A stretch of 36,670 nucleotides of DNA from positions 1 through 36,670 of the forward strand of contig JAEWZG010000023.1 of the NCBI GenBank assembly GCA_023395435.1. Reading direction: 5' to 3'. The notes beneath the pieces were generated by a model, which was not told where the DNA came from, ran no database searches, and saw only the letters and a list, made by a program, of their open reading frames with translations. A program made the translations under genes and the position numbers. The DNA comes from Bacillota bacterium. GTDB lineage: Bacteria; Bacillota; Clostridia; Oscillospirales; Ruminococcaceae. The number at the start of each line of letters is the position of its first letter. Positions within the stretch are counted from its first letter, which is position 1. Positions 23,411 through 31,358 of this stretch are shown in pieces.

Positions 23411-24034
23411 TTAAGTGTTTGCAATAACGATATCGCCAACCATATCAGCAACAACTTCACAGGCATCAAGTGATTTTTCAAAGTAGTTGTAAACCTGTCT
23501 CCATGCAAGAACTTTTATCGGATCCTTTTCAGTAACATGAAGCTCTCTCATTGCTGATATATAAAGCTTATCGCCAGCCTCTTCAATGTTGTTGATTTCA
23601 ATTATATAGTCATTTAATGTTTTTGACTTTTTAAAGTTATGGAATTCCTTAAACAACTTTTCCATTGTCTCGCAACACTTAATAAGAAGGTCAAGAAATT
23701 CCTTGATGTTTTCTCTCATTTCAGTAATATTATTGATATAAATATGAATAAGAATATCTTCAATACAATCAATTACATTATCAAGATTTTCGCTCAAATT
23801 CATTATATCGTCACGTTCAATAGGCGTAATGAAAGCTTTTACAAGCTCAGAGAACACCTCATGCTTTTTCTCATCGCCTTTATGCTCAATCATGTGTATT
23901 TCATCAAGGCTTGATTGCATGTTGTCTGCATCAAAATGCTCTAAGACGCTTTTAAGTTTTAAAGCTGCCTCATAAGAAATTGCTGCGCTTTCGCAAAAGC
24001 TGTTATAATAATAATTTTCATTCTTTTTTGCCAT
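23411..24034 (-). CDS. DUF47/PhoU-like accessory protein of phosphate transporter
   Basis: The 207-residue all-helical protein has the PhoU-like fold of DUF47. Acidic metal-binding-type motifs are visible as HMIEHKGDEKKHEV, FITPIERDDIMNLSENLDNVIDCIED and EEAGDKLY. DUF47 proteins are encoded next to Pit phosphate transporters and are thought to modulate their activity at the cytoplasmic face. Here the gene is directly downstream of pit on the same strand (19 nt apart). Length and motifs are normal. The start ATG 24034 has AGAAAGGATGA upstream. Confidence 0.92.
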   Translation of the reverse strand: MAKKNENYYYNSFCESAAISYEAALKLKSVLEHFDADNMQSSLDEIHMIEHKGDEKKHEVFSELVKAFITPIERDDIMNLSENLDNVIDCIEDILIHIYINNITEMRENIKEFLDLLIKCCETMEKLFKEFHNFKKSKTLNDYIIEINNIEEAGDKLYISAMRELHVTEKDPIKVLAWRQVYNYFEKSLDACEVVADMVGDIVIANT

Positions 24035-24053
24035 TATAATTCATCCTTTCTAA

Positions 24054-25106
24054 TTAAAAAATTAATAAGAGTAATTTAGCCATTCCGAATCCTATGATTC
24101 CACATCCAGGGAAGGTTAAAATCCATGTGAAAACCATATCTTTAACAACACCTAAGTTTACTGCCGACAGTCTCTTTGTTGCACCAACACCCATTACAGC
24201 TGTTGTCTTTGTATGTGTTGTACTTACAGGAATACCAAAGAGTGATGAAAGCAATAAGCAGGACGCACCGGCAAGGTCAGCACAGAAACCTTGATATTTA
24301 TCAAGCTTAACCATATCCATACCAACAGCTTTAATGATTTTATATCCACCTATTGATGTTCCGAGAGCCATAACAGCTGAACATAAAAGCATCATCCAAA
24401 TAGGAATTGCAGCATTTCCTGTTGTATCTTTTCCGTTTACAAGGAAGACACCAAGAATAAGTACACCCATAAACTTTTGACCATCCTGTGCACCATGCAT
24501 GAATGACATTGCTGCTCCACCGAAAATCTGTCCGTACTTGAATGGTGTAGTTGTTTTTCTTCTGTCAATTTTTTTACATATTAAGACAGTGATTTTTGTG
24601 AAAACAAAGCCAATTGCAAATCCAAGGAAGGTCGAGAGGATAAGTCCATAAAGCACCTTTACCCATTCGCTTCCGTTAACTCCCTTAAGACCATTGTGTA
24701 ATGCAATGGCAGCTCCAGAAAGTCCAGCTATAAGAGCATGACTTTCACTTGTAGGAATACCGAAGTACCACGCAGCCACTGCCCATACAATTATTGCAAA
24801 CAAGGCGGCACATAAAGCAATAATGGCATCATCAGTATTACCATTAAAGTTTACCATGTTTTTTATGGTCTCAGCAACTGTTGCATTAACAAGTGTCATA
24901 ACTAAAACGCCTAAAAAGTTAAAAGCCGCAGACATCAATATAGCAGCCCTTGGCGACATTGAACGTGTCGCTACACAGGTAGCAATAGCGTTTGGGGCAT
25001 CAGTCCAGCCGTTTACAAATATAACGCCTAATGTAAGAATTACAGTAGTAAGCAGTATTGGGTTTGAAATCAGCTGATCAATAAAATAAGAAAAACTAAG
25101 TTGCAT
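24054..25106 (-). CDS. pit: Inorganic phosphate transporter, Pit family
   Basis: The 350-residue membrane protein has about ten hydrophobic segments and the two signature halves of the Pit family: GWTDAPNAIATCVATRSMSP near the N-terminus, and CADLAGASCLLLSSLFGIPVSTTHTKT near the C-terminus. GIPTSESHALIAGLSGAAIA lies in the first half. It takes up phosphate (often as a metal-phosphate complex) by ion symport. I chose ATG 25106 since AGGAAG (25115-25120) is 8 nt upstream; the GTG at 25115 overlaps that site. It forms an operon with the DUF47 gene. The promoter region carries an inverted repeat that may be an operator. Confidence 0.95.
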   Translation of the reverse strand: MQLSFSYFIDQLISNPILLTTVILTLGVIFVNGWTDAPNAIATCVATRSMSPRAAILMSAAFNFLGVLVMTLVNATVAETIKNMVNFNGNTDDAIIALCAALFAIIVWAVAAWYFGIPTSESHALIAGLSGAAIALHNGLKGVNGSEWVKVLYGLILSTFLGFAIGFVFTKITVLICKKIDRRKTTTPFKYGQIFGGAAMSFMHGAQDGQKFMGVLILGVFLVNGKDTTGNAAIPIWMMLLCSAVMALGTSIGGYKIIKAVGMDMVKLDKYQGFCADLAGASCLLLSSLFGIPVSTTHTKTTAVMGVGATKRLSAVNLGVVKDMVFTWILTFPGCGIIGFGMAKLLLLIF

Positions 25107-25150
25107 AATAATCACTTCCTTTAAAATAAACTAATTCAATAAGTTGTTGA

Positions 25151-25188
25151 CCTTGATAATATTATTTTGTGTTTAAAACATATCAAGG
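25151..25188 (-). promoter_or_regulatory. pit promoter flanked by 8-bp inverted repeat
   Basis: On the minus strand: -35 TTGATA (25181-25186), 16-nt spacer, -10 TAATAT (25159-25164). The arms CCTTGATA (25151-25158) and TATCAAGG (25181-25188) form an inverted repeat, one arm covering the -35 element and the other the expected start of transcription. That arrangement suits a repressor or dimeric regulator. Confidence 0.55.
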
Positions 25189-25291
25189 CTATATATAAAT
25201 AAGGTATTATCATAATATTATAAATTGATAATCTTATTGATATCTGGGCTAATATTTTTGAAATACTTACATTTTGAGAATCGATGTTTTT

Positions 25292-25347
25292 GAAAAATAA
25301 AAAAGCCTGCCCTTAGACGTATAAATAAATACGCCTGTCAGAACAGG
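25292..25347 (-). terminator. Two-tiered rho-independent terminator after the kdpE-like gene
   Basis: Read on the minus strand: outer stem CCTGTTC / GGGCAGG (with G-U pairs), inner stem GGCGTAT / ATACGTC, then CTTTTTTATTTTT. It lies about 160 nt after the response regulator stop. The rest of the ~400-nt gap (25107-25506) is AT-rich without ORFs, apart from the pit promoter. Confidence 0.75.
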
Positions 25348-25506
25348 AAATATATATTATATTTGTTTTTAGTTATTTTAAACTTCCCAAGTCCCATAAA
25401 AACCTCATTTTATTCATTAATCATACTTACACATTTATTTTACTTAAAATATGCATTAATTACTGTTAAGATGAGTACAAAAAATATTAAGAAGTCGTTA
25501 AAAAGA

Positions 25507-26214
25507 TTACTCTTTTTCTATCATTCTATATCCTACACCCATTTCGGTGACAATATACTGTGGCTCGGCAGGAGTTTTTTCAATTTTACGACGAATATTA
25601 GCCATATTGACACGAAGAATCTGATTATCACACTTAAAATTTGGCCCCCAAATATTTTTAATTAGGAATTCATATGTAAGAACTTTTCCAGCATATTTTG
25701 CAAGAAGTGCAACAATCTTGAATTCGTTCTGAGTAAGATGTGCATCCTCTCCATTAATAAAAACGTGGCGCTTGTCATAATCAACACAAAGCCCACCATT
25801 TGTGAAAGAGCCTGTCTGGATATTTCCTTCACTTGCATCTCGGTTATTTACGTGCCTTAAAGTAGTACGCACTCGAGCAAGCAATTCGCTTGTTCCGAAA
25901 GGTTTTGTTACATAATCATCAGCACCAAGGTCAAGAGCAGTTACCTTATCACGCTCATGTGATCTTGCAGAAACAACAATAATAGGAACAAGTGACCATT
26001 CACGAACAGATTTAATAATCTTTGTACCATCAATGTCAGGCAAACCTAAATCAAGAATAACTACATCAGGGCAATATGAAGTAATCATCATATACGCCTC
26101 TGCTCCATCTTTTGCACGGATGACATTGTAGTTGTTTGCAGTCAGAATAGTTGTCATAAAACTACTGATATTATTTTCATCTTCAACGATAAGGACAGTG
26201 TACTTACTGTTCAT
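25507..26214 (-). CDS. kdpE: OmpR-family response regulator, KdpE-like
   Basis: The 235-residue protein has a receiver domain with acidic E11/D12, phospho-acceptor D55 (VVILDLGLPD) and the KPFG switch Lys, then a winged-helix DNA-binding domain ending TEMGVGYRM. The stretch REWSLVPIIVVSARSHERDK and ALDLGADDYVTKPFGTSELLAR is typical of KdpE. KdpE turns on the kdpFABC potassium ATPase in other bacteria, but no kdpFABC lies in this window. The gene overlaps the kinase gene by 11 nt, showing a tight operon. Given the neighbour pit, a different target is possible. Confidence 0.88.
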   Translation of the reverse strand: MNSKYTVLIVEDENNISSFMTTILTANNYNVIRAKDGAEAYMMITSYCPDVVILDLGLPDIDGTKIIKSVREWSLVPIIVVSARSHERDKVTALDLGADDYVTKPFGTSELLARVRTTLRHVNNRDASEGNIQTGSFTNGGLCVDYDKRHVFINGEDAHLTQNEFKIVALLAKYAGKVLTYEFLIKNIWGPNFKCDNQILRVNMANIRRKIEKTPAEPQYIVTEMGVGYRMIEKE

Positions 26215-27298
26215 TTTTGTCCTCCTCTAGTGGTAGTGTAAAGCGGAAAACAGCTCCACCTGATTTTTTGTTATTAACGGACATAGTTCCGTTGTGCGCT
26301 TTAATTATTGTGTTGCATACTGATAAGCCAATACCCATATTTTTTTTCTTGTCGCTTTCGTTTTCATAGTTCTGCTTGAAACTTCCATCAAAAATGTGAG
26401 GAAGTATATTTTGATTGATTCCACAGCCATTATCAGAAACCTCAAAAACAGCATTCTTATCCTTGGTATAAAGAGATAATTCAATTTTTGTAGCATCTTT
26501 CGCATGGATAACAACATTCTCAAGAAGATTTACAATAACCTGCTCGATAAGAATAGCATCCATTGGAATCATCATCAGATCATCAGGTATTTTAATTTTA
26601 ACATTATTTCCAGGAAATCTGTTTTTGAATTTTGCAACTGAATCAGCAATAACTTCCTCACAGGCTTCATTCTGCTTTGTTATTTTAGCACCATACTCAG
26701 CATCAATACGGGTTATATAAAGAAGATTTTCTACCATTCTTATAAGCCAGCCTGCGTCCTCTTTAATTTCAGAAAGTAGTTTAAGTCTGTCTTTCTTATC
26801 AAGGATATCATCGTTTTCGATTATAGCTGAGCTTGCGCCTAGAATTGAAGTTAGTGGTGTTCGTAAGTCATGTGAAACTGCACGAAGAAGATTACTCTTT
26901 GTTTTTTCACGCTCAGCCTCAAATCTAATACTTTCATGCTGTTTAATTTTAGTTGTCAGTGCACTTGTTGTAATCGAAACCACAAGCATACAGATGATTG
27001 TTAATGGATATCCAGGCATTGTAAAGTTAAATTCAAAATAGGGATAAGTAAATATAAAGTTTGCAGCAAGTACACAAAACAATGACGATACTATACCGAA
27101 TAGATAACCATCCGTACAAACCGATATTAAAAATACAGATAGTATAAAAATCATTGTTACAAATTCAAAACCATTATTAAAAAATTTAAGTAAATAACAA
27201 GTACCTATTGATAAAGTTAATATTAAAAGTGTAATAAAAGCTCCTTTAAGCGAAAATTTAAAGTATCTGTTAAGAAATTGTTTTGCTTTTTTTTCCAT
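26204..27298 (-). CDS. Sensor histidine kinase, short KdpD-like (DUF4118 plus kinase)
   Basis: The protein has 364 residues. Four hydrophobic segments (about 18-115) form a DUF4118-like membrane region, including the FIFTYPYFEFNFTMPGYPLT signature of KdpD. A HisKA domain with H143 (SHDLRTPLTS) and a HATPase domain with DNGCGI and GIGLSVC follow. The large N-terminal KdpD and universal-stress domains of full-length KdpD (around 900 residues) are absent. ATG 27298 is preceded by GGGTGA; the 27325 start lacks a site. Known full KdpD senses K+ or turgor; this short form could sense something else. Promoter not clearly visible in the AT-rich gap 27299-27533. Confidence 0.88.
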   Translation of the reverse strand: MEKKAKQFLNRYFKFSLKGAFITLLILTLSIGTCYLLKFFNNGFEFVTMIFILSVFLISVCTDGYLFGIVSSLFCVLAANFIFTYPYFEFNFTMPGYPLTIICMLVVSITTSALTTKIKQHESIRFEAEREKTKSNLLRAVSHDLRTPLTSILGASSAIIENDDILDKKDRLKLLSEIKEDAGWLIRMVENLLYITRIDAEYGAKITKQNEACEEVIADSVAKFKNRFPGNNVKIKIPDDLMMIPMDAILIEQVIVNLLENVVIHAKDATKIELSLYTKDKNAVFEVSDNGCGINQNILPHIFDGSFKQNYENESDKKKNMGIGLSVCNTIIKAHNGTMSVNNKKSGGAVFRFTLPLEEDKNEQ

Positions 27299-27493
27299 TA
27301 TGTTCACCCGAAGTAATTGTACCATAGTATTGAAATAAAATAAAGTCTAATTATGCAAAACCAAATTAAAAAGTTTTTTATTATGCTATTACTAATATAA
27401 ATATATCGTTAAATAAAGTCGAATAATATAAAGATTATATAAAGAAATGATTACTTGTCTTGCCTGTCTATTTTATTTACTTTAATATTATAT

Positions 27494-27502
27494 TGTTATA
27501 CT
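27494..27502 (+). promoter_or_regulatory. Extended -10 promoter of the decarboxylase beta gene
   Basis: TG-T-TATACT is an extended -10 element (TATACT at 27497-27502), with TTTACT-like sequence about 15 nt further up. It lies 32 nt before ATG 27534. Confidence 0.5.
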
Positions 27503-27533
27503 TATTTAAAAATTAATTAAGCGAGGATATCTA

Positions 27534-28643
27534 ATGGAAATACTTTATGAAAATTTCACTCACATTGAATGGCAACAGATTGTTATGTGGGTTCTCGGCG
27601 GATTGCTAATTTTTCTGGCAATTAAAAAGGATATGGAGCCTGCTCTGCTATTGCCAATGGGCTTTGGTGCAATACTTGTAAATTTACCTTTATCAGGTGC
27701 TGTTACTCAGGGAAAGGAAATTGGCGCCCTTGATGTTCTGTTTAAAGCTGGTATAGCAAACGAGTTATTCCCGTTGCTATTGTTTATCGGTATTGGCGCG
27801 ATGATTGATTTTGGACCACTGCTTTCAAATCCGAAGCTCATGATTTTCGGTGCGGCCGCCCAGTTCGGTATATTCTTTACATTAAGTATGGCGGTTCTTT
27901 TTGGATTTGAGCTTAAGGATGCTGCTTCAATTGGTATTATAGGTGCAGCAGACGGACCTACTTCAATATTCGTTTCACAGTATTTTAATTCGAAATATAT
28001 GGGAGCAATAGCGGTAGCGGCATATTCATATATGGCACTTGTTCCTATTGTTCAGCCACCGATTATAAAAGCACTTACCTCTAAAAAGGAACGTTTAATT
28101 CGTATGCCTTATGAACAGAAAAATATCAGCAAGGCAACGCGTATCCTCTTCCCAGTTGTAGTAACAATGATTGTCGGTTTTATTTCTCCAAAATCAGTTG
28201 TGCTTATCGGATTTTTAATGTTTGGTAACCTCATTCGTGAATGTACTGTTCTTAATTCTCTTTCAGAAACTGCACAGAAGCAGCTTGCAAATCTTATTAC
28301 GTTACTTCTCGGTTTGACAATAGCAACAAGAATGCAGGCAGATGAATTCTTGACATGGGAGACAATGCTCATTATGGGTCTGGGACTTGTTGCATTCATC
28401 TTTGATACAGTCGGCGGAGTATTGTTTGCAAAGCTTCTTAACGTTTTCCTAAAAAAGAAAATCAACCCAATGATAGGTGCGGCTGGTATTTCAGCATTCC
28501 CTATGTCAGCACGAGTTGTGCACAAAATGGGACTTAAGGAAGATAACCAGAATTTCCTTCTGATGCACGCAATTGGTGTAAATGTTTCAGGTCAGGTCGC
28601 TTCAGTTATTGCTGGCGGTATGATTTTAAGCTTGATAGGATAG
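27534..28643 (+). CDS. oadB: Na+-translocating decarboxylase beta subunit (OadB/GcdB/MmdB family)
   Basis: The 369-residue polytopic membrane protein matches the OadB family throughout: PALLLPMGFGAILVNLPLSG, FIGIGAMIDFGPLL, the conserved IGAADGPTSIFVSQ (with the sodium-site Asp) and YSYMALVPIVQPPIIKALT. This subunit couples decarboxylation of carboxybiotin to export of sodium. The substrate (oxaloacetate, glutaconyl-CoA or methylmalonyl-CoA) depends on the alpha subunit, which is not here. A small gamma-like gene follows 9 nt later. ATG 27534 has GCGAGGAT upstream. Confidence 0.95.
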   Translation: MEILYENFTHIEWQQIVMWVLGGLLIFLAIKKDMEPALLLPMGFGAILVNLPLSGAVTQGKEIGALDVLFKAGIANELFPLLLFIGIGAMIDFGPLLSNPKLMIFGAAAQFGIFFTLSMAVLFGFELKDAASIGIIGAADGPTSIFVSQYFNSKYMGAIAVAAYSYMALVPIVQPPIIKALTSKKERLIRMPYEQKNISKATRILFPVVVTMIVGFISPKSVVLIGFLMFGNLIRECTVLNSLSETAQKQLANLITLLLGLTIATRMQADEFLTWETMLIMGLGLVAFIFDTVGGVLFAKLLNVFLKKKINPMIGAAGISAFPMSARVVHKMGLKEDNQNFLLMHAIGVNVSGQVASVIAGGMILSLIG

Positions 28644-28652
28644 GTGATTATT

Positions 28653-28799
28653 ATGAATATTAATATAGATGGATTTCTTGATACACTGCCGATAATGGCA
28701 AAAGGAATGGCTGGTATTTTCATCGTAACAGCGGTAATAGTGCTGACGATATTTATACTAAATAAATCATCAGCTTCAAAGAAAAATAACGAAGAATAA
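28653..28799 (+). CDS. Tiny OadG-like gamma subunit of Na+-translocating decarboxylase
   Basis: This 48-codon ORF starts MNINIDGFLDTLPIMAKGMA and has one transmembrane segment (about 16-40), then a polar SSASKKNNEE tail. The Gly-rich GMAGIFIVTAVIVLTIFIL helix and position right after oadB match OadG/MmdD subunits, which stabilise the complex; at 48 residues it is shorter than most. A good AGGTGA site lies 5 nt before ATG 28653, and a terminator follows the stop directly. Confidence 0.82.
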   Translation: MNINIDGFLDTLPIMAKGMAGIFIVTAVIVLTIFILNKSSASKKNNEE

Positions 28800-28802
28800 A
28801 TT

Positions 28803-28837
28803 AAAATCCCGATATTTATATCGGGATTGTTTTTTTA
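28803..28837 (+). terminator. Terminator of the oadB-oadG unit
   Basis: AATCCCGATAT / ATATCGGGATT stem with a short loop, followed by a run of seven T. Confidence 0.92.
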
Positions 28838-28897
28838 TAACATATATTATTAAGTTAAGTAGTTTCAAGATAATGTAGGTAAAAATAATTAAATATA

Positions 28898-28926
28898 TTT
28901 ACAAATGGGGTTATTAGATGTATAAT
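28898..28926 (+). promoter_or_regulatory. Promoter of the DUF3592 gene
   Basis: -35 TTTACA (28898-28903), 17-nt spacer, -10 TATAAT (28921-28926). Confidence 0.8.
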
Positions 28927-28951
28927 AATAGAAATATACTTGGAGGTATTT

Positions 28952-29698
28952 ATGAAAAAAAATATTTTTCTTGTTTTCTTTTGTGGAATTTTTGCTGTAG
29001 TAGGTATAACAATGTCATTTATTTGTCTTAATCAGAAGGACAGTAATGAGGAATTTATTAAAAACAGCAAAATAGCTCAGGCGACAATTATAGACATAAA
29101 TACACGAATAACAGGTTCAGGTGATAATAGAAGAACTGAGCATGATGTTTTTGTAAGTTTTTATGTTGATGAAAAAAAATACGAAGGTGAGATTAATTCA
29201 TATAAAACTGGAATGCACGTTGGCGATAGAATTGAAGTATATTATAATCCCAATGATCCTGATGACTTTCTAAGTAAATCAGATGCTAATGGTATTGTAG
29301 TTGGAATTATTTTGGGAATTGTTTTTGCTTTGGTCGGAATAATACCAATAGTTGTAATGATAGTAAAATCTTTTACAAAAAATAAAATGATTCACGACGG
29401 TGAATGCATTCAGGCTCAGATAGATGCAGTTCAGATGAATACTATTATCAGAGTGAATGGAAGACATCCTTGGAATATTTATTGTTCTTACTTTGACCCA
29501 ATGTCAGGCGAAAAACATTTATTTAAGAGCAAGAATTTCTATGGTGAATTTTCTGGTGCTTTCGAACAGGCGGGTATAACTACCGTTAATGTTTACATAA
29601 AGTCAGGTGATTATAAAAAATATTATGTAGATTATCAGTATGCTGTTAATATGCTTGCATCTTCAAACAAAGTATTTATGCCTGAAAACTATAAATAA
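28952..29698 (+). CDS. DUF3592 membrane protein
   Basis: The 248-residue protein has an N-terminal membrane segment (about 5-23), a beta-rich DUF3592-type domain (about 35-105, with GDRIEVYYNPNDPDDFLS), a second membrane segment (about 112-135), and another beta-rich domain (to 248) that looks like a second, diverged copy. DUF3592 proteins are widespread and without a known function. ATG 28952 is used because GGAGG lies 5 nt upstream; the TTG at 28940 overlaps it. It is a single-gene unit with its own promoter and terminator. Confidence 0.85.
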   Translation: MKKNIFLVFFCGIFAVVGITMSFICLNQKDSNEEFIKNSKIAQATIIDINTRITGSGDNRRTEHDVFVSFYVDEKKYEGEINSYKTGMHVGDRIEVYYNPNDPDDFLSKSDANGIVVGIILGIVFALVGIIPIVVMIVKSFTKNKMIHDGECIQAQIDAVQMNTIIRVNGRHPWNIYCSYFDPMSGEKHLFKSKNFYGEFSGAFEQAGITTVNVYIKSGDYKKYYVDYQYAVNMLASSNKVFMPENYK

Positions 29699-29708
29699 AG
29701 TTATAATT

Positions 29709-29738
29709 ACTGATGTATGAAAATGCATCAGTTTTTTA
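29709..29738 (+). terminator. Terminator of the DUF3592 gene
   Basis: ACTGATG / CATCAGT stem with two additional inner pairs, followed by TTTTTTATTTTT. Confidence 0.85.
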
Positions 29739-29767
29739 TTTTTGTTTTAAAACCAATATAAATAAGA

Positions 29768-29773
29768 TATAAT
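29768..29773 (+). promoter_or_regulatory. -10 element of the pepV promoter
   Basis: A TATAAT lies 30 nt before ATG 29803. The -35 is weak (TTTTAA at 29745-29750). Confidence 0.5.
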
Positions 29774-29802
29774 ATAAATATCAATAAATATCAGGAGGAC
29801 TT

Positions 29803-31194
29803 ATGAACAAAAATATAGATACTTTTATAGATAACAATAAGGAAAAGATGATAGAAGCACTATCGCAATTAATAAAAATACCAAGTGTAATGGGTGAAGA
29901 AAAATCTGATATGCCTTTTGGTGAGTATCCAGCCGAAGCATTAGAAAAAATGCTTTCAATAGCAAAAGATAATGGCTTTATCACAAGAAATATTGATAAT
30001 TATGTCGGAACAATTGACTTATGCGAGGGTGAGCCAGAACTCGGAATACTATGTCACCTTGATGTTGTTCCTGAGGGAATGGGCTGGACATATCCGCCTT
30101 TTGAACTCACAGTCACTGACGGGAAACTTATAGGGCGAGGAACAATTGATGATAAAGGTCCTGCGGTAGCAACCTTATTTGCTCTGATGGCAGTGAGGGA
30201 AAGTGGGATAAAGCTTTCAAAAAATGTGAGAATGATTGTTGGTACAAATGAGGAAAACGGTTCAGCCGACTTAAAATACTATCTTAAAAAGGAAAGTATG
30301 CCACCTATGCTTTTTACGCCTGATGGGGATTATCCTGTTATAAATATCGAAAAAGGTATGCTGAGAATTACTTTCGCAAAAAGTATTAAAGATGAAACAT
30401 CTGAAAAGAAAATTATTAAGTTTTCAGGTGGAAAAGCAATAAATGCCGTCCCTGCTGAGGCAGTTGTGCAGTTAGCGGGATTTTCTGAGCACGAAATTAA
30501 AGGCTTTATTTCTGCATATAATTCAACATTAAAATTTGATTTTAAAGCTTCTTCTAATATAATAACAATTACAGCAAAAGGCACTGGTGCACATGCATCA
30601 ACACCAGAAAAGGGTAATAATGCTCTCACAGGATTAATAAAGCTTTTATCAGAAATGAACGTAACAGATAGCACAAGCTTTGAATATATTACATCACTTT
30701 CAAAGCTTTTCCCATACAATGAAACTGACGGAGCATCAACCGGGGTAAAATCCTCTGATGATATTTCAGGCAACCTGACTCTTACCTTTAGTGTTTTTGA
30801 TTTTGAAAATGGAAAAGGCACAGGAAAAGTCGATATAAGATTCCCAGTGTGCTATAACATGAAAAAAGTCTCTGACAAGCTGTCAGCGTCATTATTAGAA
30901 TATGGATTTGTTATAACAGATATTCAGGGTGATGAGCCACATCACGTGGATGAGAATTCAGAATTTGTCCAGAAGCTTTTAAAGGTTTATAATGAATGTA
31001 CTGGCAATGAAGCATACTGCAAGGCGATAGGTGGCGGTACCTATGTTCATAATACTAAAGGTGGAGTTGCCTTCGGTGCTATATTTCCGGGTGAGGATAA
31101 TAATATGCACGGTGCTGATGAATTTATGTTGCTTGATAATCTTATTCTTAATGCAAAAATTTTTGCTAATGCAATAATTTCAATATGTGAATAG
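29803..31194 (+). CDS. pepV: M20-family dipeptidase, PepV/Sapep
   Basis: The 463-residue cytoplasmic zinc peptidase has metal and catalytic motifs in order: H85 and D87 (LCHLDVVPEG), D116 (GRGTIDDKGP), the E150-E151 pair (GTNEENGS), and the late GGTYVHN and MHGADEF motifs. A lid/dimerisation domain lies in the middle (about 180-330, with ITAKGTGAHASTPEKG). PepV removes N-terminal residues from dipeptides and some longer peptides, supporting amino-acid nutrition. Length is typical. ATG 29803 has AGGAGG upstream. It is a single-gene unit between terminators. Confidence 0.95.
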   Translation: MNKNIDTFIDNNKEKMIEALSQLIKIPSVMGEEKSDMPFGEYPAEALEKMLSIAKDNGFITRNIDNYVGTIDLCEGEPELGILCHLDVVPEGMGWTYPPFELTVTDGKLIGRGTIDDKGPAVATLFALMAVRESGIKLSKNVRMIVGTNEENGSADLKYYLKKESMPPMLFTPDGDYPVINIEKGMLRITFAKSIKDETSEKKIIKFSGGKAINAVPAEAVVQLAGFSEHEIKGFISAYNSTLKFDFKASSNIITITAKGTGAHASTPEKGNNALTGLIKLLSEMNVTDSTSFEYITSLSKLFPYNETDGASTGVKSSDDISGNLTLTFSVFDFENGKGTGKVDIRFPVCYNMKKVSDKLSASLLEYGFVITDIQGDEPHHVDENSEFVQKLLKVYNECTGNEAYCKAIGGGTYVHNTKGGVAFGAIFPGEDNNMHGADEFMLLDNLILNAKIFANAIISICE

Positions 31195-31195
31195 T

Positions 31196-31227
31196 AAAAA
31201 GCCCATTAATAAATGGGCTTTTATTTT
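31196..31227 (+). terminator. Terminator of pepV
   Basis: AAAAGCCCATT / AATGGGCTTTT stem with a 4-nt loop and following T-rich run. Confidence 0.93.
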
Positions 31228-31245
31228 ATGTTTCAAATTAAAACA

Positions 31246-31274
31246 TTGACAATGTATGGAAATGATGATAATAT
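31246..31274 (+). promoter_or_regulatory. Promoter of the fruK gene
   Basis: Consensus -35 TTGACA (31246-31251), 17-nt spacer, -10 TAATAT (31269-31274). It leaves an ~80-nt leader before ATG 31359 with no clear operator. Confidence 0.7.
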
Positions 31275-31358
31275 AAACGATATAAAAATCAAGCAAGGCT
31301 TACACTTTGAACAATTATAAACATATTTTTTATTCGTTATCAAGGAGGTATAAAGTAA

